From: Lentisphaerae bacterium WC36
GTDB taxonomy: Bacteria; Verrucomicrobiota; Lentisphaeria; Victivallales; SZUA-371
Direction of reading: 5' to 3'
Length of the DNA: 64,000 nt
Assembly (NCBI GenBank): GCA_020683205.1
Contig: CP085689.1
Location: 3,094,230 to 3,158,229, forward strand
In this document: positions 52,734 to 61,299 of the stretch, one piece after another
How positions within the stretch are numbered: position 1 is the stretch's first letter
Layout of the letters: every line of letters begins with the position of its first letter
Position numbers and translations under genes: made by a program
The notes under the pieces: generated by a model
Told to the model about the DNA's origin: nothing
Database searches by the model: none
What the model saw: the letters and a program-made list of their open reading frames with translations, nothing else

Positions 52734-53297
52734 ATGAAATATTTTTTCATTTTGATAATATCTTTTTTAATTTATAACACAAATGCTGAAGAGCCTGAAA
52801 GCGAATTTAAACGAATTGGTTATTTTACAGTGTCAGAATTTGTCACTGAAAAATATTCTATAAAGCATACTATTAATTTCGCACGCACATCAGGTTTACA
52901 GTATTGTTTTTTAATAAAAGATAATAATCATGTTTTTACAAATAACTCGGCTTCGTATAGTGATCCTAATGTTTATACCTCTGTTGTTGTTAATATTAAA
53001 CAAATTTATCAGCTTTATCATGCAGCTGTTAGAGCTAAGTATATTCAGAGGCAGTTGTTGATTAGATTTAAAAAGTACCTTTATTATACTTATGGGGATA
53101 ATGATGGCGGCACTCTAGGGCTGGCTATTAAACCTAGTAAATTGCGGACTGTTGTATTGCTAATTTTAAATGGACAGGAATATCAGTTTGCCACTAGTGA
53201 TTTTACGCACTTTATGAAGGTTATTAAACCTGTAGCCGAAAAATACGGACCTATTTCAGGCATATATCAATCGCCAGCGTGGGGATACTTAAAATAA
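52734..53297 (+). CDS. Secreted protein of unknown function
   Basis: 187 residues with a signal peptide (KYFFIIISF-type hydrophobic core, cleavage probably after NTNA). The mature domain begins EEPESEFKRIGYFTVSEF and is about 170 residues of mixed alpha/beta with many Tyr. No known motif seen. AAGGAG precedes the ATG. It lies 80 bp after the coiled-coil protein and may belong to the same envelope module. Function cannot be assigned. Confidence 0.7.
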   Translation: MKYFFILIISFLIYNTNAEEPESEFKRIGYFTVSEFVTEKYSIKHTINFARTSGLQYCFLIKDNNHVFTNNSASYSDPNVYTSVVVNIKQIYQLYHAAVRAKYIQRQLLIRFKKYLYYTYGDNDGGTLGLAIKPSKLRTVVLLILNGQEYQFATSDFTHFMKVIKPVAEKYGPISGIYQSPAWGYLK

Positions 53298-53386
53298 ATA
53301 GCTATTAAATTGACTTTTATTATTGCCAGCGATATATTATTTTTAACGTTTATTAATGTAGATAAAGATGGGAAAATATAATTCTA

Positions 53387-53830
53387 ATGGAAGAAAGTAA
53401 AGTAAAAAAAATTATCGCTAAAGAATTGCAAAAAGGTTTAAATTTGAGTCAAATTCAAGATCTTTTAAAAGATGAATATGACTACAAAATAACTTTTTTA
53501 GATTTAAGATTAATGGCAGCTGAAGTTGAATCAATTGATTGGAAAAGTTTAGAAACTACTGAAGATAATGAGGAAAAGGTTACCGAAACTACTCCTGAAA
53601 ATCAACCGCCAGTTGCTGGAAATGGTTTGACAAAGATAGAAGTTAGTTCACTTGTTCGACCAGGGGCATTGACACACGGAACGGTTGAGTTTATTTCTGG
53701 AGCTAAAGCTGAATGGATTTTGGAAAACAACGGACGCTTGGGTCTTGATAATGTTACAGGGCAACCAACAGAAGCTGACTTGGCTGATTTTCAAACTAAA
53801 CTTCAGGTTTTGCTCAGTAATAAACATTAA
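53387..53830 (+). CDS. Small helical-domain protein, function unknown
   Basis: 147 residues. The N-terminus has IIAKELQKGLNLSQIQDLLKDEY then ITFLDLRLMAAEVESIDW, a short helical unit I recall from verrucomicrobial and lentisphaeral hypothetical proteins. The acidic linker has EDNEEKVTETTPENQPPVAG. The C-terminal part is beta-rich: VSSLVRPGALTHGTVEFISGAKAEWILENNG. Likely cytoplasmic. The weak ribosome-binding site (GGGAAAA) lies somewhat far from the ATG. It precedes the AsmA-like gene. Confidence 0.75.
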   Translation: MEESKVKKIIAKELQKGLNLSQIQDLLKDEYDYKITFLDLRLMAAEVESIDWKSLETTEDNEEKVTETTPENQPPVAGNGLTKIEVSSLVRPGALTHGTVEFISGAKAEWILENNGRLGLDNVTGQPTEADLADFQTKLQVLLSNKH

Positions 53831-53865
53831 AAAATAACTACTAATGGTAAAAAATCTGCGTAATT

Positions 53866-56800
53866 ATGCAAAAATTAAATATCAGGCAGTTTTTGAAGAA
53901 ATTCTTTAAAAAATATCGATTAATGAAAATTACTGGAATTTTGGTGATTTTTATTATATTATCTTATTTTACTATTAGTAGTTCATGGTTTATTACTTCC
54001 GTAATTTTACCTAGCGTATCACGTTCTATGAATATAAAATTATCAGCAGATAGCTGTAATTTTTCTTTGTTGTATTCTTCAATAAAACTACAAAATGTTT
54101 ATTTTTCAGACGAAAAAAATTTTTCAGTTCGTTTTGAAAAGATGGAGATTAAATCTTCACTGAGAAAACTTTTAAATAAACAAATCGATTTTGACGAGGT
54201 TTTATTGGAAAATAGTGAAATTGTTATTCAGAAATATGATAACTACCAGCAAAAAATAAAGGATCAAAAAGCTTTTAAGAATATCCTGAAAAGTGAAGAG
54301 AAACGTTTTAATAAAATTTCTGGAATGACGGAAGAAAAGGCTAAAAAACGAAAGAATTATGCTCAAATTAAAGAGCAACTACAAAATGACGGGAAAAAGA
54401 CCGTTGATTTTATAGCACAAAATATAGCTGAATCCTTAAAAGATGTCAATATAGGAAAGCTTCAATTTAAAAATGTCAACCTTAAAGTTAAATTTATCAA
54501 TGAACAAAATACCTTAACTGAAATTGTCATGAGTGAGTTTTTTCTTGAGGTCAATAATTTTGCTTTGGGCAAAAATATTGAAATGCAAAATAGTTTTGTG
54601 TTTAGCATGTTTGCTGATAAAGTGGTGAATATTAATCAAGCTAAGGTTGCAACTGTGGTGCAATGTTTAATTGATAAAAATGGTAAAGTTAAAAATTTTA
54701 ACCTTGAAAGCAGTACTGATCAGATTTTAGGAAGGGTTAAAAATGTTGATTTGCAAGACAATGTTTTTGATTTAAAGGTTGCAGGAGAGGGAATAAATGA
54801 CGTTTTTAACCTTAAAAAATTAAATATTGCTCAATATGATAAAAATAAAAAGTTAGTAAGTTTAGTAACTAGTGAAGCGAGCACCGCATTTCAACCATTT
54901 CTTGGTAAATTTAATATTAAGGTTGCTCGTATTTCTCAAGAATTAATGACAATTGTTGGCTTTATTGTTGGGAATGAGTTAATTGGAGACTGTAATCCTA
55001 AATTTGAAGGTAATATTGAATATAGTCAAAGTAAAATTGTTGCTGATGGAGAGCTTGATATTAAGTTTAGAAAATCAAGGGAATATCCTTTTATTGATTC
55101 AATTGTTCAGCAGAAAGATTCCATTTTAAGAATTTTAAATTATCATGCAAAGAATATTACAAAAGTTGATGCTTCATTAAAATATCAAATAAAAATAATT
55201 CCAAAAATTGATGATGTTCAAATAAACAAAATTGATATTAATGTTAAGAATAATTTGGCAGAAAAATTTTCTTTGACAATTTCTGAGCCAATTAAATTTT
55301 CTCTTCCTAAATTAATTCATAAAATTAAAATTTCGCGTCACTATCTTAATCCTCTTACTCAGGGAGCGGTAGAAATAAAAGCTTTTAATTTTAGACTTGA
55401 TAAGCTTTTTAATGAGATAATTGATAAAAAAGATTTTTCAATGCGCAAAGGTTATTTATTTACCCGTGTGTTATTATCGCTTTCGAATGATAAAAAATTA
55501 CAATTTAATACTAATAGCTATATTAAAAATTTAGGGTTTAAAATAAAAAAAGATAATTTTGTTAATGCTAACTACAAACTTTTTGCGCAAGGGAAAATTA
55601 CCAATAATGATATTATTAATTTAAAAATATTAGACTTTAGTGTTGATGAGTCAAAACAGCGTCAAGGTATTGCAAAAATATTTCTAAGAGATTGTGATTA
55701 TCATATAAAAAATAATTATTTATCGGTGAAAAATAGTGATATTTTAATATATGATAAAGTTGTTGAATATTTGCCAAATCGTTATTTGAAAAATAAATTA
55801 ACGGTTGATCTGACGGGAATTAATTTAAACATAAACAGTGGAATAGTACTAGATTTAAAAAATAATTATATATTGCTAAGAGATTTAAATTTAGATGGTT
55901 ATGAATCTGGATTGAAGAATAAAATGTTTTCTATTAAAAATAGTAATGATCTATTTAGAATTGATTTTTCAAAGAAAAATGACGGATCTATGTTATCTTA
56001 TCCAATTAAGGTTGAATATTTAATTTCCCCGGTTAAATGTGCTAGTTTATTTGAAAGACTTGCAGTTGATAAAAAGAGTTCTATTGAGAATGGTAAAATT
56101 AGTAGTAATGGAGAAATTTTATTAAGCAAAAAAGATATAAAATTGGATGCTGATATTAATTTTGAAGATAAGGTTAATAAACTTAATTTGTGGAATAAAA
56201 GTAATATTAATTTTAAGTTTGATAGCAAAAATTTAAATATTTATAAAGCAAATTTTAATATAAATAATTTAATAAAATTGAATGTTGTTGGTGGTTTTAA
56301 TTTTGTTAAGAAAGGTGCTAATTTGCAGTTGGATTTAGTTCAGGTTTCTGATAAAATTTTTTCAATTATTCGTAAAGATGAATTAGCTAAAGATTTTAAG
56401 TTTGATGGGACAGGTAAGAGTTCCGTTACTCTTGACTTTAAAAAAGAAAAAAGCTTACATGCTCAAACCTTGCTACAGTTAAAGAATATTAATAAAAATA
56501 AAGATTTGTCGGCTAAAATTATTTGCGATTTTAATGCACAAAATGATTTTAGTTTTTTAAAGATGAACAACTGTGATATTATGATGTTTAAAAAGACAAA
56601 AAATATTGCCGATATATCTTTGAAAGCTGATTATTATTTAGACTATTCTCAAAGGTCTTTAATTAATATTAAAGGCAATAATTTAGTTTTAACGGATATT
56701 TTTGACGATCTTAAAATGAACTCAAAAATTAGTGTAAAAAAGAAAAATAACGAAAGAATAACGGTAGATAAATTAAAATTAGAGAATAGTAAACCAGTTG

Positions 56801-57741
56801 TTGATTACTTGCCAGAAAAAGAACCTATTGCTGTTGACTTTAATGGTATGAATTTACATTTATTTGCAAGTTTAGATAATGTTAAGTATCGTGAAATTGA
56901 TGGTAATATTAAAGTACAAGGAAAGATAGAGAATAATGTTGTTTTTGTTGATGATTTATCTGTAAGTTTAGCTGGAGGTGGAATATTAGTTGCTGATGGG
57001 GCTATTGATTTGGGGATTTCTGATGGATATGTATATAGTTTTAATGCCGATATTGATGACCTTCCTTTAACAAATATAATGAATTCTATTTTGCCTACCA
57101 AAGAAAAATATTCTCATGGGGTGTTAAATAGTTTACAATTTGAGGCTGTTGGAAAAGGAATTTCACGCCAAAATGTAAAGAAAAATTTAAAAATGTCGTT
57201 AAAAGCAAATGGAAAGGACTTTTTTATTCCAAATGATTATGCTAAAATTCGTGCATATCGTTTAATTTTTATCCCACTCGAAATGTTAGGGCGTATTGAG
57301 TCGGCAATTCCTAAAATTGTTAGTTTTAATAAAATTTTACAGGGATTCAAAGATATTTCTCAGTCAGCTGAAAATGTTAATGGTTTCCATTTTTATTCTG
57401 GCGACATTGACTCTAATTATGAACAGGGTCGTTTGTTCCTGAATAATTTTTCGATGAAAGGATATTTGGTACGAGAGATTAAATTAGTAGGATTAATGGA
57501 TATGTATGATAATGAACGCCTTGATTTGCGTGCATTATTGAATCTTCCTTTCTTTGAGATGCCTTTTGAGATAAAAGGATATTTATTAAAACCAAAAACA
57601 ATTTATACCAAAACATTACAAGGAATTATTAAAAATAATACTTTAAAGTTTTTCGATAAACTTAAAAATCATGGATCAGATACTGAAGATGGAAGTAATA
57701 TTATTTTCGATTTTTTTAAAGATCAAATAAAGAAAAAGTAG
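53866..57741 (+). CDS. Giant AsmA-like envelope protein
   Basis: 1291 residues. One N-terminal membrane helix (about 22-42, ITGILVIFIILSYFTI) is followed by a very long, repetitive beta-rich periplasmic part. The start (NIKLSADSCNFSLLYSSIKLQNVYFS) and the end (KKNLKMSLKANGKDFFIPN, then INKILQGFKDIS) resemble the AsmA/DUF3971/YhdP family. These are thought to bridge the periplasm for lipid transport to the outer membrane. That points to a diderm cell. Lys and Asn are very frequent, reflecting AT-rich codons. No close partner genes are visible. Confidence 0.8.
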   Translation: MQKLNIRQFLKKFFKKYRLMKITGILVIFIILSYFTISSSWFITSVILPSVSRSMNIKLSADSCNFSLLYSSIKLQNVYFSDEKNFSVRFEKMEIKSSLRKLLNKQIDFDEVLLENSEIVIQKYDNYQQKIKDQKAFKNILKSEEKRFNKISGMTEEKAKKRKNYAQIKEQLQNDGKKTVDFIAQNIAESLKDVNIGKLQFKNVNLKVKFINEQNTLTEIVMSEFFLEVNNFALGKNIEMQNSFVFSMFADKVVNINQAKVATVVQCLIDKNGKVKNFNLESSTDQILGRVKNVDLQDNVFDLKVAGEGINDVFNLKKLNIAQYDKNKKLVSLVTSEASTAFQPFLGKFNIKVARISQELMTIVGFIVGNELIGDCNPKFEGNIEYSQSKIVADGELDIKFRKSREYPFIDSIVQQKDSILRILNYHAKNITKVDASLKYQIKIIPKIDDVQINKIDINVKNNLAEKFSLTISEPIKFSLPKLIHKIKISRHYLNPLTQGAVEIKAFNFRLDKLFNEIIDKKDFSMRKGYLFTRVLLSLSNDKKLQFNTNSYIKNLGFKIKKDNFVNANYKLFAQGKITNNDIINLKILDFSVDESKQRQGIAKIFLRDCDYHIKNNYLSVKNSDILIYDKVVEYLPNRYLKNKLTVDLTGINLNINSGIVLDLKNNYILLRDLNLDGYESGLKNKMFSIKNSNDLFRIDFSKKNDGSMLSYPIKVEYLISPVKCASLFERLAVDKKSSIENGKISSNGEILLSKKDIKLDADINFEDKVNKLNLWNKSNINFKFDSKNLNIYKANFNINNLIKLNVVGGFNFVKKGANLQLDLVQVSDKIFSIIRKDELAKDFKFDGTGKSSVTLDFKKEKSLHAQTLLQLKNINKNKDLSAKIICDFNAQNDFSFLKMNNCDIMMFKKTKNIADISLKADYYLDYSQRSLINIKGNNLVLTDIFDDLKMNSKISVKKKNNERITVDKLKLENSKPVVDYLPEKEPIAVDFNGMNLHLFASLDNVKYREIDGNIKVQGKIENNVVFVDDLSVSLAGGGILVADGAIDLGISDGYVYSFNADIDDLPLTNIMNSILPTKEKYSHGVLNSLQFEAVGKGISRQNVKKNLKMSLKANGKDFFIPNDYAKIRAYRLIFIPLEMLGRIESAIPKIVSFNKILQGFKDISQSAENVNGFHFYSGDIDSNYEQGRLFLNNFSMKGYLVREIKLVGLMDMYDNERLDLRALLNLPFFEMPFEIKGYLLKPKTIYTKTLQGIIKNNTLKFFDKLKNHGSDTEDGSNIIFDFFKDQIKKK

Positions 57742-57880
57742 TTTATTGTTTCGTTTGTGATTTTACATTTTATGTTTAGACGTTATGATTTATTCTTATA
57801 TTTTTGTACTTAGAGTGCTTGCTTTATAGGAAAATTAATTTATTTTAAATTAGTAATAAAGTTATAATAGGGAGATTCAC

Positions 57881-58855
57881 ATGAGATTGTATTTGTTGTA
57901 TATTTTAAATATTATTGCTATGGTAGTAATAGGGATTTTTTTCTTAGACTCATACTCGGAGCTGACAAGTGGCGACTTTAAATTTACAACATTTAATAAC
58001 TTCATCACTGATACAAGCGAGACTGGCAACCTTCATCGCATTACAATCTTAAAAGTAATAGGCTCAATTTTTATTTTTTTCTGTTGTTTAATTAGCATAT
58101 TTGTAGCTAAAAAGGCTCTAAATAAAGTAAAACAAGAAGCTGCAATTTCAACTGACAAGGTTATTAATATTGCTAGTTCAATTTCCTTACGTGAAATTAC
58201 TAGTGGTTTTAAACATGAAATTAGTCAACCATTATTTGTGGTTCGTGGTTACCTTGAACTTTTAGAATCTGTTTTAGGTGATAATGAGGTTGTGCGTAGA
58301 TTTAACCTTGAAAACTGTTTTGAGAAATCGGTTAGTTCGGTTGATAATGCTGTCGAAATTCTCGATAAATTGAGCAAATTTATTTACAGTGATAACTGTG
58401 TTAAGTCTTTTAGCCCTATTAAAGAAGCTGAGTACGTTGTCGATATTTTTAATTCTCAGTTGCGAAATCGTGGGATTAGTATCTATTTTAACAGTGATGA
58501 AGAGCTAAAAGATATTACTTTTAATATCAATAATTTTTATATTTTAATCACAATGCTATTGGTTGCAGGACGAAATTCTTTTGTCGGTCTTGAGGATAAG
58601 TTAGGGAAAAGAATTGATTTTTATATAAGAAGAGAAAATTCTTCTTTAATTATTGAAATTCAGGATAATGGGAATGGAATTGTGAAATCCTGTGAAGATG
58701 CTTCTTTTTTACGCTTTTCAGATGTTAGAAACCGTGTAGATGATAGTTTAACATATGCACGAGTTGTCGCAGAATCAAATAATGGTGTATTCAATGAGTC
58801 TCATAAATATGATGAGGGCTCTACTATAGTAATTTCCTTTGCTGACGTTTTTTGA
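57881..58855 (+). CDS. Membrane histidine kinase
   Basis: 324 residues. Helices lie at about 3-23 and 55-77 with a 30-residue periplasmic loop between. HisKA-like segment: TSGFKHEISQPLFVVRGYLELL, with His112 as probable phosphorylation site (H-E-I-x-Q-P-L, as in the NtrB/DctB type). The ATPase domain has the N-box MLLVAGRNSF, G1 box DNGNGI and a G2-like GSTIVISF. GGGAG precedes the ATG. The response regulator is not in the window. The position before rpoN suggests a sigma-54 activator as partner (inference). Confidence 0.82.
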   Translation: MRLYLLYILNIIAMVVIGIFFLDSYSELTSGDFKFTTFNNFITDTSETGNLHRITILKVIGSIFIFFCCLISIFVAKKALNKVKQEAAISTDKVINIASSISLREITSGFKHEISQPLFVVRGYLELLESVLGDNEVVRRFNLENCFEKSVSSVDNAVEILDKLSKFIYSDNCVKSFSPIKEAEYVVDIFNSQLRNRGISIYFNSDEELKDITFNINNFYILITMLLVAGRNSFVGLEDKLGKRIDFYIRRENSSLIIEIQDNGNGIVKSCEDASFLRFSDVRNRVDDSLTYARVVAESNNGVFNESHKYDEGSTIVISFADVF

Positions 58856-58890
58856 TAAAATCTTCAAAAAATATTGAAAAATATTTTTAA

Positions 58891-58905
58891 TGGCATACTA
58901 TTTGC
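58891..58905 (+). promoter_or_regulatory. Sigma-54 type promoter upstream of rpoN
   Basis: TGGCAT (58891-58896), 5 bp, TTGC (58902-58905). The GG-N10-GC spacing is exact, and only the sixth base of the -24 element differs from TGGCAC. It lies about 55 bp before the rpoN start and so would make rpoN-fliW-csrA partly self-controlled. Confidence 0.7.
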
Positions 58906-58960
58906 GTTAAGTTTATTCTACTAGTTACAAGGATGTAAGTTAATAAATAGTGTGAATTAT

Positions 58961-60379
58961 ATGGATATAGCTCAGAAACAAAATTTAAATCAGCAAATGC
59001 GTCAAGAACAAACTATGACGCACCAACAAATTCAAGCCCTTGAATTGTTATTTATGCCAGCTACCGAATTAGAAGGTTTTATTAATGCAGAAGTAGAAAA
59101 AAATCCTGTTTTAGATAATGACCTTTCTCTGACTGAAGATGTTGCTCAATTTGACCAATGTCCAAGCACTGATAGTGATCAGTGGTTAGAAAATATTTTA
59201 AAGATTGATGATGATAAACGCTATATAAAATCATATAATCAAAATATCTCAGGGAGTGGAAATGATTTATCAGAAAAATATGATTATTTTTTAAATTCTG
59301 TTGAATACCAAATGTCTTTAGATGAATCTTTAACATCTCAATTAAACTATTTTAACTTAACGCCTGAGGTGTTTGAAAATTGTACGCAAATTATAGCGGC
59401 TTTAGATGATGATGGTTATTTGCGTAGCCATATTGCTGACTTGGCAATGGTTACAATGATTGAGGTTTCAAAACTTGAAGAAGCATTAAGTATAGTTCAG
59501 AAATTGGAGCCAGTGGGTGTTGGTGCTCGCGATTTACGTGAACGTTTACTTTTACAGCTTGAAACTCAAGGGGAAAAAAAGTCGCTTTGTTATCAATTGG
59601 TTGATCAATATATGGATAAATTAGGGAGTAATCAATTGCCGTTTATAGCTAGAAAATTAAAAATTTCGATGTATGAATTAGCGGACGTAATTGATGAAAT
59701 TAAAAACCTTCAGCCTGTTCTAAGGGTTTCAGAGCAAAAAATAGATGAATATGTAAAGCCAGAGGTTTTCGTTGAGGAAGATGAATTAGGGAATCATAAT
59801 GTGCGCCTTAACAACGAAATGTTACCAAATTTATATGTTAGTAATCAATATCGGCAACTTTTAATGCAAGAAGATGTGTCAAAAGAAACAAAAAATTATA
59901 TTAAAGAAAAATTAAACTCAGGGATGTTTTTAATTAATAGCATTATTCAAAGACAGCAAACTATAAAGAAAATAGTTAAAGCAATGGTGGAATTTCAAAG
60001 TGAATATTTTATTCATGGGGAAGATCGTATGCGTCCAATGACGATGTTGCAAATTGCTGATAAAATCGGGGTACATGAAACAACTGTGAGTCGCACTGTT
60101 TCTGGGAAATATCTTCAGGGACCACATGGTTTGATTGCTTTGCGAGCATTTTTTAGTACAGGGTATGTCGATGGAAATGGCATGAGTGTCTCTAAAAATG
60201 TAGTTAAGGAAATTATCAAAAATTTAATTGCTAAGGAAGATGCACGAAAACCTCTTTCTGATAGTAAAATTAGTGAAATGTTGCAGGAGAATGGCTATAA
60301 TGTAGCTCGTCGAACAGTAGCAAAATACAGGATTAGTATGAATATAAGTCAATCAAAACTGCGTCGTCAGTATGTTTAA
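58961..60379 (+). CDS. rpoN: RNA polymerase sigma-54 factor (RpoN)
   Basis: 472 residues from the ATG at 58961; an in-frame GTG at 58952 would add three. Neither start has a clear ribosome-binding site. The N-terminal activator region is Gln-rich (QKQNLNQQMRQEQTMTHQQIQALELL), the core-binding region is in the middle, and the HTH is near 380 (ADKIGVHETTVSRTVSGKY). The RpoN box is ARRTVAKYR near the C-terminus. It directs transcription from -24/-12 promoters, likely flagellin here. It heads rpoN-fliW-csrA. Confidence 0.97.
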   Translation: MDIAQKQNLNQQMRQEQTMTHQQIQALELLFMPATELEGFINAEVEKNPVLDNDLSLTEDVAQFDQCPSTDSDQWLENILKIDDDKRYIKSYNQNISGSGNDLSEKYDYFLNSVEYQMSLDESLTSQLNYFNLTPEVFENCTQIIAALDDDGYLRSHIADLAMVTMIEVSKLEEALSIVQKLEPVGVGARDLRERLLLQLETQGEKKSLCYQLVDQYMDKLGSNQLPFIARKLKISMYELADVIDEIKNLQPVLRVSEQKIDEYVKPEVFVEEDELGNHNVRLNNEMLPNLYVSNQYRQLLMQEDVSKETKNYIKEKLNSGMFLINSIIQRQQTIKKIVKAMVEFQSEYFIHGEDRMRPMTMLQIADKIGVHETTVSRTVSGKYLQGPHGLIALRAFFSTGYVDGNGMSVSKNVVKEIIKNLIAKEDARKPLSDSKISEMLQENGYNVARRTVAKYRISMNISQSKLRRQYV

Positions 60380-60404
60380 TAATTGAAAAAGGAATTGTAA
60401 AAAG

Positions 60405-60896
60405 ATGATAATAGAAAATTGTTCAAAACAAGAAAACTCGAGTAGCAGCTTTGCTGAGGAGATTGATAATACTTACTCCAAAAAAGTTGCTCGTGTTAGC
60501 ACTGAAAATACTGTGTACAAATTTCCAAAAGGATTGCCAGCTTTTGAAGATTGCCATAATTTTTCACTACTTGTAAATGATAATATTAAACCATTTTTGT
60601 ATTTAAAATCACTGGATCGAGATGGATTAGGTTTTATTTGTATTGATCCTTTTTTGGTAAAAAATGATTATAATGTTGATTTATCAGCTAAAGATGTTTC
60701 ACTTTTAGAGTTAAAAGATACTACAGATGTCATGATTTTAACATTTGTAACTGTTAATGAAGACCCAACCTTAACGACAACAAATTTATTAGCGCCAGTT
60801 GTGATTAATACAGAAAAAAAACTAGGTCAACAAATAATTTTAAGTGATTCAGGTAACGAAGTGAAATATAAAATTTGGTCTGGTCTAGAAGGCTAA
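60405..60896 (+). CDS. fliW: Flagellar assembly factor FliW
   Basis: 163 residues. FliW binds flagellin and, when free, CsrA; it links flagellin assembly to translation. The family motif KFPKGLPAFEDCHNFSLL is at about 41-58, followed by FLYLKSLDRDGLGFICIDPFLV and LTTTNLLAPVVINTEKKLGQQIIL. About 35 extra N-terminal residues are Ser-rich and lack a motif. GGAA precedes the ATG. It lies between rpoN and csrA (25 and 15 bp). Confidence 0.95.
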   Translation: MIIENCSKQENSSSSFAEEIDNTYSKKVARVSTENTVYKFPKGLPAFEDCHNFSLLVNDNIKPFLYLKSLDRDGLGFICIDPFLVKNDYNVDLSAKDVSLLELKDTTDVMILTFVTVNEDPTLTTTNLLAPVVINTEKKLGQQIILSDSGNEVKYKIWSGLEG

Positions 60897-60911
60897 AGGA
60901 GATATAGTAGA

Positions 60912-61160
60912 ATGTTGATTTTAACAAGAAAGCTTGATGAAAGTATTATTATTGATAATAATATTGAAATAAAAATTTTAAAGGTGCAAAGTGGAGCAGT
61001 GCAAATTGGTGTTAAAGCTCCTAAAGATATTGAAATTTATCGTCAAGAAGTGTTTGAGCAAATCTGTGAAGAGAATAGTAAAGCTGTGACAAATAAGGTT
61101 TCTCAAAGCGAATTAGAAGAACAACTTCATGGTTTAAGTGCTTTAATTAATAAGAAATAA
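60912..61160 (+). CDS. csrA: Carbon storage regulator CsrA
   Basis: 82 residues. CsrA is a dimeric RNA-binding protein that blocks translation at GGA sites. The sequence MLILTRKLDESIIIDNNIEIKIL, then GVKAPKDIEIYRQEVFEQI is textbook. The C-terminus is extended (about 20 residues beyond the minimal 60), as in FliW-dependent CsrA proteins, where the extension binds FliW. A strong AAAGGAG site precedes the ATG. The natural target here is the flagellin mRNA leader. Confidence 0.96.
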   Translation: MLILTRKLDESIIIDNNIEIKILKVQSGAVQIGVKAPKDIEIYRQEVFEQICEENSKAVTNKVSQSELEEQLHGLSALINKK

Positions 61161-61299
61161 CTGCTTAAAAACAATAAAATAGTTCCAATTCTACAAATAT
61201 TTAAAAATAAACTATTGATTTAATTAATAGTTTATTGTAAATTAATTATGATTTTGTAAAATAATTATAAATGATAATTTGTTGGATTGGAGTTTTTTT

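Noticed and set aside
61161-61299. glmS ribozyme upstream of glmS
   Set aside because: Only 139 bp of AT-rich sequence is available, and no pseudoknotted ribozyme core is recognisable.
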